64,000 nucleotides of DNA from Gallionella sp. (lineage in GTDB: Bacteria; Pseudomonadota; Gammaproteobacteria; Burkholderiales; Gallionellaceae): NCBI GenBank assembly GCA_028689145.1, contig JAQTWT010000005.1:62001-126000 (forward strand), read 5' to 3'. Position numbers and translations under genes: made by a program. This document shows, one piece after another, positions 38,565-48,000 of this stretch (the stretch's first letter is position 1; every line of letters begins with the position of its first letter). The notes beneath the pieces are model-generated. The model worked only from the letters and a program-made list of their open reading frames with translations. It ran no database searches and was not told the origin of the DNA.

Positions 38565-38879
38565 TTACTGCTCGGCAGCCGCTTGCTGTTGCTGCTTCTT
38601 CTTTCTTGCCGCAATTTCAGCGGCTCTGCGTCTTCTCTCTTCGTGCTTTATAAACTCGATCATTTTGATCGCATTAACATAGGCTTTCATCAGCATACTT
38701 AATTCCGGAGCAAGAATTATCAGAATGATTGCCCACATGACATAAAAACGGACAGATATATCATTGGAAAGATAACCGAGGACACAGAGACCTGTAATGC
38801 AAACGCCCATAACACCGTACCAAGCCTTGATATTAAAGCTTGGCAATTCTTCCGGTTCAAAGTGTGCGTGTTCAGACAT
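38565..38879 (-). CDS. Small membrane protein of unknown function
   Basis: I do not recognise this 104-residue protein. It has two predicted transmembrane helices (AWYGVMGVCITGLCVLGYL, then MWAIILIILAPELSMLM) and a strongly basic, glutamine-rich C-terminal tail (HEERRRRAAEIAARKKKQQQ) likely in the cytoplasm. It lies 54 bp downstream of a 42-codon gene and upstream of pntAB, all on the same strand. A role in membrane energetics is only a guess from position. Confidence 0.75.
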   Translation of the reverse strand: MSEHAHFEPEELPSFNIKAWYGVMGVCITGLCVLGYLSNDISVRFYVMWAIILIILAPELSMLMKAYVNAIKMIEFIKHEERRRRAAEIAARKKKQQQQAAAEQ

Positions 38880-38933
38880 AAAATTCGATACGAAAGCTTA
38901 TGGGCTGCATAATGAGGTCACGCCCATGCAAAA

Positions 38934-39062
38934 TTACCCTCTGGGATGAAGTTTCTTGATGGCCGCATAAAACTCCATTGGCGTTATCTCGATTCCATCC
39001 CGGAAAAATCGGGTGGGATAAGAACGATACAGATGCCCTTCAATCCTGAATTCTGTGCTCAT
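38934..39062 (-). CDS. 42-residue protein of unknown function
   Basis: A short ORF starting MSTEFRIEGHLYRSYPTRFF and ending AAIKKLHPRG. Support comes from a strong AAGGAG placed 9 nt upstream of the ATG and from clean co-direction with the small membrane-protein gene 54 bp downstream. It is soluble and basic, with no signal peptide. I know no family for it. Confidence 0.6.
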   Translation of the reverse strand: MSTEFRIEGHLYRSYPTRFFRDGIEITPMEFYAAIKKLHPRG

Positions 39063-39265
39063 GATCGCCGCTCCTTATGATCCAATGGCGTTTATCAGGT
39101 AGCGAGCCTTGCTTGAATAAGCCCGTTTACCCACCAGGTAAGGATAGACATCGGCAAATTACGCCAAAACTTTAGGCTGTTTCGAGAATAGTCCCGGTAA
39201 ATAGCCGCAATGGCGACGTGTGTTCAGCGGAACACACAGCGGGTTTTAGATCGTGCTATCTGAAC

Positions 39266-40270
39266 TCAGCAGAAAAAACGCTGGCAGGCTGCTTCCGGAA
39301 TGGACATTCCTGTCGATTGTGCTCGTTGCAAGAGTTCCCAGTAATAGCGATAGGAGGCGCGATCATGCAGCTTGCCCTCATACTGGACAGGCCCCCAAGC
39401 AGCGTCTTGGGCGGCGATCAGCAAGGCGGCCGCCTCGTTGACCTCGGCAAAATCCGGGCGCATGGCCTCGATGATCGGCTTGATCTGATTCGGGTGGATG
39501 CTCCACATGCGCAGAAAACCCAATTCCAGCCGGGCTCGCCGCGCATCTTCCTGTACCACGCTGATGTCGCGTATTTCGGTAGTGACGTTGTGGCTGGGCA
39601 CGATACCGTTACCCAGTGCCGCACTGGCAATCTCGCATTTGGCGCGCGTAACCAATGCATGACTGAATTGACCGGGTGAACGCATGGCTGCGCCCGGAAT
39701 GGCTCCATGATGGGCGGAAACAAAGTCCATCAGGCCAAAATCGAGGGTCTCGACATGCGGCAAACGGGCAATCTGCCATACCTCGTGCAACGCGCCGGGG
39801 GTCTCGATCAGCACATGGACGGGAATCTCGCGGGTTATGCCGTAGCGCCCCCTGAGTTCATCGAGCGCGGCGATCTGCGTCGCAACATCCTGCGCTTCTT
39901 CGGGCTTGGGCAATACGATGTAAGCCACGCGCTGCCCTGCCCTGCTGACAATGATCTCCAGCTCGTCGCGCCAAACCGGATGGCTGACATCATGAATACG
40001 GATGCCAACGCGGTCAAAACGATTTTCACCGGACAGGATCAGGTCGGTGATCATCGCCGCATGTTCATGCTCCTTACCCGCGGGCGCACCGTCTTCGCAG
40101 TCGGCGGTGATATCGAAAATGGAGCGCCCATCGACTGCCAATTCGGCTTGAATCTGCAGCGCTTTTCTCAGCAGCTTTTCACTGCCGGCAAAGTGCTCGC
40201 AGGCAGCCAGCACGGGAAATGGCCGGTTGCCCGCGTAGAGTACGTCTGATGGGTGGATGTGCTTCTGCAT
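39266..40270 (-). CDS. CoA-ester lyase of the HpcH/HpaI aldolase-citrate lyase family
   Basis: A 334-residue TIM-barrel lyase, possibly cleaving malyl-CoA or a related acyl-CoA. The start at 40270 (MQKHIHPSDVLYAGNRPFP) follows CGGAG. Metal and substrate motifs include DITADCEDGAP near residue 55, RIHDVSHPVWRDEL, VLIETPGALHEVW, and LDFGLMDFVSAHHG; the C-terminal region has MWSIHPNQIKPIIEAM. It is longer than citrate lyase beta (about 290) and nearer to malyl-CoA lyases, but the substrate cannot be read from sequence. The neighbours are pyruvate carboxylase and transhydrogenase genes. Confidence 0.85.
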   Translation of the reverse strand: MQKHIHPSDVLYAGNRPFPVLAACEHFAGSEKLLRKALQIQAELAVDGRSIFDITADCEDGAPAGKEHEHAAMITDLILSGENRFDRVGIRIHDVSHPVWRDELEIIVSRAGQRVAYIVLPKPEEAQDVATQIAALDELRGRYGITREIPVHVLIETPGALHEVWQIARLPHVETLDFGLMDFVSAHHGAIPGAAMRSPGQFSHALVTRAKCEIASAALGNGIVPSHNVTTEIRDISVVQEDARRARLELGFLRMWSIHPNQIKPIIEAMRPDFAEVNEAAALLIAAQDAAWGPVQYEGKLHDRASYRYYWELLQRAQSTGMSIPEAACQRFFC

Positions 40271-40303
40271 GTAACTCCGTTTCCCGATCAATAGTGAAAT
40301 ATT

Positions 40304-40375
40304 GTAGGGGCGAGATTTATCGCGCCCTGATCTATTCATGTATCAGAAGGAGGGCGCGATAAATCACGCCCCTAC
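40304..40375. repeat. BIME of GTAG-headed REPs upstream of the CoA-ester lyase gene
   Basis: GTAGGGGCGAGATTTATCGC (from 40304) and the inverted copy GCGCGATAAATCACGCCCCT ending CTAC at 40375 have outward GTAG heads. The pair fills the gap between the CoA-ester lyase start and the pycB stop. Confidence 0.9.
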
Positions 40376-40434
40376 CGGGTTATCGGGCCTTTGAATATAG
40401 AATTGAAGGCACTGCACCTATGGTTAATCCGTAT

Positions 40435-42270
40435 CTACTGGATTTCGACCAGGGTTTCGTCCGGTGCCACACTATCGCCCTTCTTGACATGGACGCTGAT
40501 CACAATGCCGCTCATCGGTGCCTGAATTTCATTCTCCATCTTCATCGCTTCGATAACCAGCACGCTATCCCCTGCTTCAACCTTGTCTCCGGCCTTGACT
40601 TTGACATCGACGATGGTGCCTGGCATGGCGGTTGCGATACAGCCCTGATGCGAGGGGCGCGGTCGGTCGGTATCGGATGCCGAAGCAACGGTTTTTTTCT
40701 TGCCGTTGCCTTTTCCGCCGGAAACCTCGATTTCATTCAGGGTTTCGACCATGACTTCCTCTGAAATGCCATCGACAGAAACGTAGAACGGACGCTGCGC
40801 TTCACCGTGATGCCCGCTGCCGGTAAGTTTGATATGGAAGGTTTCGCCATGCAGCGTCACCTTGAACTCGTTGGGTGCATAGCGTTCTGAGGAAGTAGTG
40901 GCGGCCTCTTTGGATAGCAACGGCTCCGGCTTGAGGGTATTGGCATTGCGTTCTTGCAGGAACGTTTTTGCCAGTTCCGGGAACATCGCATAGGTAAGTA
41001 CATCTTCCTCGCTCTTGGCCAGATTTTCACAATCAATCTTGAGTTTGCTCATTTCGTCTTCGAGCAAATCCGCCGGGCGGCAAGTTATGACTTCCGCATT
41101 GCCGACGGCAAGATTTTTGACCTGTTCGTTAACCTTGCCCGGCGCTTTGCCGTACTGTCCGAGCAGGTAGTTCTTGACCTCGTTGGTAATAGATTTGTAG
41201 CGCGCGCCGGTCAATACATTCAAAACAGCCTGGGTGCCGACGATTTGCGAGGTTGGCGTTACCAGCGGCGGGAAACCCAGGTCTTCTCGAACTCGCGGAA
41301 TTTCTGCCAGCACTTCGTTCATACGATTCAGCGAACCCGATTCCTTGAGCTGATTGGACATATTCGAAATCATGCCGCCCGGCACGTGATTTACCAGCAC
41401 GCGCGTATCCACGCCGGTAAAAGCGCTCTCGAACTGCCAATATTTCTGGCGCACTTCATAAAAATAGGCGGTGATTTCCTGCAATGCGGCCAAGTCGAGA
41501 CCTGTGTCGTATGGTGTGCCCTGCAATGCGGCAACGATGCTCTCGGTCGATGCATGGCTGGCACCTTCGCCGAATGAGGAGTTGCAGGTATCCAATATGG
41601 TGGCACCCGCTTCCACTGCTTTCAAGAAACACATCGAAGACAATCCGGAAGTGGAATGGCTGTGCAAATGGATCGGCAGACCAACAGCTGCGCGCAGCGC
41701 CGTGACCAGCTCGGTGGTTGCATGCGGCGTAAGCAAGCCGGCCATATCCTTGATGGCGATGGTATCGCAGCCCATCGCTTCCAGTTCGCGGGCCAGCTCG
41801 ACAAATGGCGGAATACCATGCACCGGGCGGGTGGTATAGATGATGCAGCCTTCGGCATGTTTGCCGGATTTTTTCACCGCTTCGATGGATACGCGCAAAT
41901 TGCGCAGGTCGTTCATCGCGTCGAATACGCGGAACACGTCCACACCGTTGTCCGCGGCTTTGCCGACAAATGCGCGCACCACATCATCGGAATAATGACG
42001 ATAACCGAGCAGGTTCTGGCCGCGCAACAGCATCTGGAGACGGCTGTTCGGCAAGGCCTTGCGCAGTCTTTTGAGACGCTCCCACGGGTCTTCTTTCAGA
42101 AAGCGCACACAGGCATCGAAGGTTGCCCCTCCCCATGCCTCCAGCGACCAGAAGCCGATGCTGTCCAGCTTGTGACAGATGGGCAGCATGTCATCGGTGC
42201 GCATGCGTGTCGCGATTATGGATTGATGACCGTCACGCAAGACCAGTTCGGAAATATGAGTTTTTGCCAT
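40435..42270 (-). CDS. pycB: Pyruvate carboxylase subunit B (carboxyltransferase plus biotin carrier)
   Basis: Transfers carboxyl from biotin to pyruvate to give oxaloacetate. The 611-residue chain begins with the HMGL-like carboxyltransferase domain (LRDGHQSIIATRMRTDDML, with RGQNLLGYRHYSDDVV and the metal-site HLHSHSTSGLSS). A Gly/Lys linker precedes the C-terminal biotinyl domain, where biotin attaches in VIEAMKMENEIQAP. It is 28 bp downstream of the biotin carboxylase gene, the two-subunit arrangement. Oxaloacetate decarboxylase alpha is a close alternative, but the beta and gamma pump subunits are absent. Confidence 0.93.
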   Translation of the reverse strand: MAKTHISELVLRDGHQSIIATRMRTDDMLPICHKLDSIGFWSLEAWGGATFDACVRFLKEDPWERLKRLRKALPNSRLQMLLRGQNLLGYRHYSDDVVRAFVGKAADNGVDVFRVFDAMNDLRNLRVSIEAVKKSGKHAEGCIIYTTRPVHGIPPFVELARELEAMGCDTIAIKDMAGLLTPHATTELVTALRAAVGLPIHLHSHSTSGLSSMCFLKAVEAGATILDTCNSSFGEGASHASTESIVAALQGTPYDTGLDLAALQEITAYFYEVRQKYWQFESAFTGVDTRVLVNHVPGGMISNMSNQLKESGSLNRMNEVLAEIPRVREDLGFPPLVTPTSQIVGTQAVLNVLTGARYKSITNEVKNYLLGQYGKAPGKVNEQVKNLAVGNAEVITCRPADLLEDEMSKLKIDCENLAKSEEDVLTYAMFPELAKTFLQERNANTLKPEPLLSKEAATTSSERYAPNEFKVTLHGETFHIKLTGSGHHGEAQRPFYVSVDGISEEVMVETLNEIEVSGGKGNGKKKTVASASDTDRPRPSHQGCIATAMPGTIVDVKVKAGDKVEAGDSVLVIEAMKMENEIQAPMSGIVISVHVKKGDSVAPDETLVEIQ

Positions 42271-42298
42271 GTTAAATTAGCTAGGTTTATGGATTAAA

Positions 42299-43717
42299 TT
42301 AAATGCCTTCGTGCGCGGCAATGACCGCCGAAATAACGGCCGCCCTCAGTTCCGGCGGAATCTTGGTAGTGTAGTCAATCAATTCTGGATGCGACTCCAC
42401 AAAGCCGGTGTTGAAATCCGCATTCCTGAAGTCGGGGTGTTTCAGGATTTCCTGATAATACGGTATGGTGGTCTTGACACCATAGATCGCCATGTCGCTC
42501 AGCGCCCTGCGGCCGCGCTCGACAACACCTTCCCAAGTAAGTGCCCATACGGTAAGTTTTGCGCACATGGAATCGAAATACGGCGGAATGACGTAGCCGC
42601 TGAACATCGCGGCATCGATACGCACGCCGGGGCCGCCCGGCGCATAGTAACGGGTAATTTTGCCGAAACTCGGCAAGAAGCCGTTCTGGGGATCTTCCGC
42701 ATTGATGCGAAACTCCATCGCATAGCCGCGAAATTTAACGTCTTCCTGTTTGTATTGCAGCTCAAGCCCGTCGGCGATACGGATCTGTTCCTGCACAAGA
42801 TCAATACCGGTAATGGTTTCCGTCACGGTATGCTCAACCTGAATGCGGGTGTTCATTTCCATAAAATAGAAATTATTGTCCTGATCGAGCAGGAATTCGA
42901 CCGTGCCCGCGTTTTCATAGCCCACCGCACGAGCCGCTTTGACACCCAGCTCGCCGATGTATTCGCGCTGCGCCTGGGTAATCTGCGGCGAGGGTGCAAT
43001 CTCGATCAGCTTCTGGTTGCGGCGCTGAATGGAGCAGTCCCGCTCGAACAGGTGAATCACGTTGCCCTGACTGTCGGCCAACACCTGTACTTCGATGTGC
43101 CGCGGATTGACCACGCATTTTTCCAAGAATACTTCCGGCTGGCCGAATGCCTTGCTGGCTTCCGAAATTACGCGCTCATAGTTACCGACCAGATCTTTAT
43201 CGCTGTCGCAGCGGCGAATACCGCGTCCTCCACCGCCATTGGTGGCTTTGAGCATAATGGGATAGCCGATTTTATTTGCCAGCGCGCGCGCTTCCTCGAC
43301 ATCGGCGAGGTTGCCGTCGCTGCCCGGCACACAGGGAATTCCTGCGTTTATCATGGCATTGCGCGCCTGAACCTTGTCGCCCATCTGGCGGATCACATCC
43401 GCGTCGGGACCGATAAACTTGATATCGCGGCGCGCACAAATCTCAGCCAGTTCAGGGTTTTCTGAAAGAAAACCGTAGCCCGGATGCAGCGCATCGCACC
43501 CCGAAGTGACGGCGATATTGACAATATTATGCGCGTTAAGATAACCGGCGACCGGCTCGGAGCCGATGTGGTATGCCTCGTCCGCTTTCTTTACATGCAG
43601 CGCGTGACGATCCGCATCGGTATAAATGGCAACCGACTTGATGCCCATTTCCGAACAGGCACGCACAATGCGCACGGCAATTTCACCACGGTTGGCGACA
43701 AGTATTTTTTTAATCAC
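42299..43717 (-). CDS. pycA: Pyruvate carboxylase subunit A (biotin carboxylase)
   Basis: ATP-grasp enzyme that carboxylates biotin on the partner subunit. The sequence begins MIKKILVANRGEIAVRIVRA. It has the glycine-rich loop KATNGGGGRGIRRC near residue 160, the catalytic EMNTRIQVEHTVTE near 286, and RINAEDPQNGFLPS. The length is 472 residues. It resembles acetyl-CoA carboxylase AccC, but pairing with pycB indicates pyruvate carboxylase. It is transcribed divergently from phosphoribulokinase. Confidence 0.93.
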   Translation of the reverse strand: MIKKILVANRGEIAVRIVRACSEMGIKSVAIYTDADRHALHVKKADEAYHIGSEPVAGYLNAHNIVNIAVTSGCDALHPGYGFLSENPELAEICARRDIKFIGPDADVIRQMGDKVQARNAMINAGIPCVPGSDGNLADVEEARALANKIGYPIMLKATNGGGGRGIRRCDSDKDLVGNYERVISEASKAFGQPEVFLEKCVVNPRHIEVQVLADSQGNVIHLFERDCSIQRRNQKLIEIAPSPQITQAQREYIGELGVKAARAVGYENAGTVEFLLDQDNNFYFMEMNTRIQVEHTVTETITGIDLVQEQIRIADGLELQYKQEDVKFRGYAMEFRINAEDPQNGFLPSFGKITRYYAPGGPGVRIDAAMFSGYVIPPYFDSMCAKLTVWALTWEGVVERGRRALSDMAIYGVKTTIPYYQEILKHPDFRNADFNTGFVESHPELIDYTTKIPPELRAAVISAVIAAHEGI

Positions 43718-44053
43718 GAATAATCCTGAATCCGGTTTGATGTCCAGCTGAATGACAGTTGGGCTAAAATTTCTTCTGCAAGTCGCCGCTTTGTAATCTT
43801 ATTGCAGCATTATAGCGGCATCGTCCCGCTGCACTCAATGGCAATTCTACTGAAGGTGACTTCCAAGCATGGCAAATGCTGCTCATACAACATGGAAACA
43901 CCCACCATTAAAAGGCTTAATCCCCTGTAAACCGAGAGGTTATCTAAAGTTTTTTAACGGCATATTTAAGCAACACAGTGGTTATACATAAGGCTTTGTT
44001 ATAGAATCGTCGTCCATAAAAAAATTTCAATATCGATTCAGAGGGGGAACATC
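43718..44053. promoter_or_regulatory. Divergent control region between pycA and phosphoribulokinase
   Basis: A 336-bp, AT-rich region that must contain promoters in both directions. Near the prk side TATAGAAT (44001-44008) is a possible -10 with a poor -35. The stretch around 43940-43975 contains several TTA/TAA triplets compatible with a LysR-type (CbbR-like) site, but no repeat is convincing. The prk gene has a good AGAGGGGGAA ribosome-binding site at 44040. Confidence 0.4.
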
Positions 44054-44968
44054 ATGTCGCGCAAACATCCCGTTATCGCAGTCACAGGCTCATCCGGTGC
44101 CGGCACTTCCACCGTCAAGCGCGCTTTTGAAAACATTTTCCGCCGTGAAAAAATTACTGCGGCCATCATCGAAGGTGACAGTCTGCACAGCTTGGATCGC
44201 ATGGAATTTCGTGCCGCTGTGGCGGAAGCTGCCAAAGCAGGTAACCATTCGTTCAGCCACTTTGGCCCGGAAGCAAACCATTTCGACAAGATTGAGGAAA
44301 CCTTCAAACAATACAGCGAAACCGGCACGTGCAAACGCCGCTACTATGTACACAGCGATGAAGAAGCGGAACTGCATAAAAAGCACTTTAGCCTGACCGA
44401 CCTCAAACCCGGCCAGTTTACCCCTTGGGAAAACATCGAAGAAAACTCCGACTTGCTGTTTTATGAGGGGCTGCATGGCTTGGCAACGGATGGTGACATT
44501 GATGCCGGCAGACACGTGGATCTTGGCATCGGCGTGGTACCGGTGGTCAATCTGGAATGGATCCAGAAGATCCATCGCGACAAGGCAGAGCGGGGTTATT
44601 CCGCGGAAGCAACGGTAGACACCATCTTGCGTCGCATGCCGGACTACGTCAAATTCATTACGCCGCAATTTTCGCGCACCCACATCAATTTCCAGCGCGT
44701 TGCAACGGTAGACACATCCAACCCGTTCATCGCGCGCGACATCCCCACGCTGGACGAAAGTTTTGTGGTGATCCGTTTCAACAAATATCTGCTTCAATCC
44801 GACTACATTGATCTTCGCTACTACCTCGACATGATCCCTGATTCCTTCATGTCGCGCGCCAACACCCTCGTGGTGCCCGGCGGCAAGATGAGCTTGGCGA
44901 TGGAACTCATCCTGACCCCGATCCTGCATGACATGATCGAGAGCAAGCACAAGAAGATTTTTGAATAA
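44054..44968 (+). CDS. prk: Phosphoribulokinase
   Basis: Calvin-cycle kinase making ribulose 1,5-bisphosphate. The 304-residue class I bacterial form begins MSRKHPVIAVTGSSGAGTST, with the P-loop at residues 12-20. Catalytic and substrate blocks include IIEGDSLHSLDRMEF, FGPEANHFDKIEETF, DLLFYEGLHG and LGIGVVPVVNLEWIQKIHRD. It is the main evidence for autotrophy. RuBisCO genes are not in the window. Pyruvate:ferredoxin oxidoreductase follows 55 bp downstream on the same strand. Confidence 0.98.
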   Translation: MSRKHPVIAVTGSSGAGTSTVKRAFENIFRREKITAAIIEGDSLHSLDRMEFRAAVAEAAKAGNHSFSHFGPEANHFDKIEETFKQYSETGTCKRRYYVHSDEEAELHKKHFSLTDLKPGQFTPWENIEENSDLLFYEGLHGLATDGDIDAGRHVDLGIGVVPVVNLEWIQKIHRDKAERGYSAEATVDTILRRMPDYVKFITPQFSRTHINFQRVATVDTSNPFIARDIPTLDESFVVIRFNKYLLQSDYIDLRYYLDMIPDSFMSRANTLVVPGGKMSLAMELILTPILHDMIESKHKKIFE

Positions 44969-45023
44969 ACGATCAAAATCTACAAATAATTTGACACAAC
45001 TGCACTGACTGAAGGAGTTTTTG

Positions 45024-48000
45024 ATGCATCAACCGCAAATGGTTACGCTAGACGGCAACGAAGCCACCGCCTATATCGCACACATGACCAACGAAGTGAT
45101 CGCGATCTATCCGATCACACCGTCGTCAAATATGGGCGAATATTCCGATGCATGGTCGGCGGAAGGCGTCAAAAATTTGTGGGGCACCGTTCCTGAAGTA
45201 ATCGAAATGCAGAGCGAGGCCGGTGCTGCCGGCACGGTGCATGGCGCGCTGCAAACCGGTTCGCTGACGACCACCTTCACCGCCTCGCAGGGCTTGCTGC
45301 TGATGATCCCGAATATGTATAAGATCGCCGGTGAGCTGACTCCATTTGTCATGCATGTGGCGGCGCGCTCGCTGGCAGCACAGGGACTGTCAATTTTCGG
45401 TGATCATGGCGACGTGATGTCGGCGCGCTCAACCGGCTTTGCTTTCCTGTCTTCCAATACGGTACAGGAAGCCATGGACATGGCGCTGATTGCCCAGGCT
45501 GCCACACTGGAAGCGCGTGTGCCGATCTTGCACTTCTTCGACGGTTTCCGTACTTCACACGAGGTATCCAAGGTCGAGCAGGTATCGCGCGAAGTGGTAC
45601 GCGAAATGATCGACGACAAGCTGGTGTTCGCCCACCGTCAGCGCGCTCTGACACCTGACCATCCGGTACTGCGCGGTACGGCACAAAACCCGGACATGTA
45701 CTTTCAGGCGCGCGAGACAGTTAATCAGTTCTACGATGCCATGCCCGGCATCGTGCAAAAGACCATGGACAAGTTCGCCAAACTTACCGGTCGCCAATAC
45801 AAGCTGTATGAGTACATCGGCGCGGCGGATGCCGAGCGCGTAGTAATCCTGATGGGTTCAGGCGCGGATGCGGCGGAAGAAACCGTGGCGCACCTGAATG
45901 CACATGGCGAAAAAGTCGGCATTGTGAAAGTGCGCTTGTATCGTCCATTCTCGGCAGAGGAATTGCTCAAGGTTATTCCTGTTACTGCAACGCACATTGC
46001 GGCACTCGACCGCTGCAAAGAACCCGGCGCTGACGGCGAACCGTTGTATAAGGATGTGGTCACAGCGATTGCGGAAGCATTTACCTCGGGCACTTGCAAA
46101 TTCAAGACACTGCCCCGTATCGTTGGCGGCCGTTATGGTCTTTCCTCCAAGGAATTCACGCCGGGCATGATCAAGGCCGTGTTCGATGAATTGAAGAAAG
46201 TCCAGCCGAAAAATCACTTCACCATCGGCATCAACGACGATCTCACCCACACCAGTTTGGAATGGGATGAAAATTTCCGCAACGATGCAGGCCAAGGCGT
46301 CACCCGCTGCATGTTCTACGGTCTGGGCTCGGACGGTACGGTGGGTGCAAACAAAAACACCATCAAAATCATGGGCGAAGAAACTGAACTTTACGCCCAG
46401 GGTTATTTTGTTTATGACTCGAAAAAAGCCGGTGCGGGCACCATTTCACACCTGCGTTTCTCGCCCAAGCCTATCCATTCGCCTTACCTGATCGGTAACA
46501 ACGATGCCAATTTTATCGGCTGCCACCAGCCGGTATTCATGGAACGTTACGAGATGCTGGAATCCGCCGCCGATGGCGCGGTGTTCTTGGTCAATACCCC
46601 GGTAGCAGCGGACAAGGTATGGGATTTGCTCACGCATAAAATGCAGCAACAGATCATCACCAAGAAAATCGAATTTTATGTAATTGATGCTATTACCATC
46701 GCCAAACACACCGGCATGGGCAGCCGCATCAACACCATCATGCAAACCTGTTTCTTTGCCATTTCCGGCGTATTGCCGCGCGAACTGGCAATCGAAAAGA
46801 TCAAATCCGCCGCCGAAAAATCCTACAGCAAAAAAGGCAAGGCGGTCGTGGAAGCAAACTGGAAAGCCATTGACGAGACCGTCGCCAACCTGCACAAGGT
46901 GAATGTACCTGCAACAGCAAGCAGCACCCGCAACATGCCCGATCATGTGCCGAATCACGCACCCATATTCGTGCAAAAAGTCACTGCCGAAATCATGGCC
47001 GGTCGAGGCAATAGCCTGCCGGTAAGCGCGTTCCCCAACGACGGCACCTGGCCAACCGGCACCTCGATGTGGGAAAAGAGCAATCTGGCGCAGGAAATCC
47101 CGGTATGGGATGCAGAGTTGTGTATCTATTGCGGAAAATGCCCGTTCGTCTGCCCGCATACGGCTATTCGTTCCAAGGTATTCCCTGAAGAACTCGCCAA
47201 GAATGCACCGTCCACCTTCAAGCACATTCAGGTCAAGGGTAAGGAATTTGAACAAGGTATGCACATCAGCTACCAAGTGGCACCTGAAGATTGCACCGGA
47301 TGTACTCTGTGCGTTGACATCTGTCCTTCCGTATCCAAAACCGACGGGCACAAGGCACTGGAAATGCGTCCAATAGCTCCGTTGCGCGAATCGGAACGCG
47401 AGAATTTCGAGTTTTTCCTCACACTGCCTGAATTCGACCGCACCCAGTTGCGCTCCTCCACCATCAAGGGCGCAATGGTTATGCAGCCGCTGTTTGAATT
47501 CTCGTCCGCCTGTGTCGGCTGCGGTGAAACGCCCTATATCCGCCTCGCCACCCAATTGTTCGGCGACCGTATGGTGGTGGCCAACGCCACCGGTTGCTCC
47601 TCGATCTACGGCGGCAATCTGCCCACCACGCCTTACACCAAAAACGCCGAAGGGCGCGGCCCGGCCTGGTCGAATTCGCTGTTCGAAGACAATGCCGAAT
47701 TCGGCTTGGGCTTCCGCGTCAGCATCGACAAACATGCCGAGCATGCGCGCGAACTGATGAACAGCATGAAGGATAAGATCGGGGCCGAATTGGTCGCATC
47801 CATCGTCAATGCCGACCAATCCACCGAAGCGGGCATCTTTACCCAGCGCGAACGCATCGAAGCCTTGCGTAAGGTACTGGCCGGCATTAATTCCGCAGAA
47901 GCACGCAATCTGGAAACGCTGGCCGACTATCTGGCTAAGAAGAGCGTGTGGATTATCGGCGGTGACGGCTGGGCCTACGACATCGGTTTCGGCGGCGTTG

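Noticed and set aside
39218-39237. GTGTGTTC-AGCG-GAACACAC hairpin as a terminator of the CoA-ester lyase gene
   Set aside because: No T run follows on the minus strand, so I could not support a terminator.
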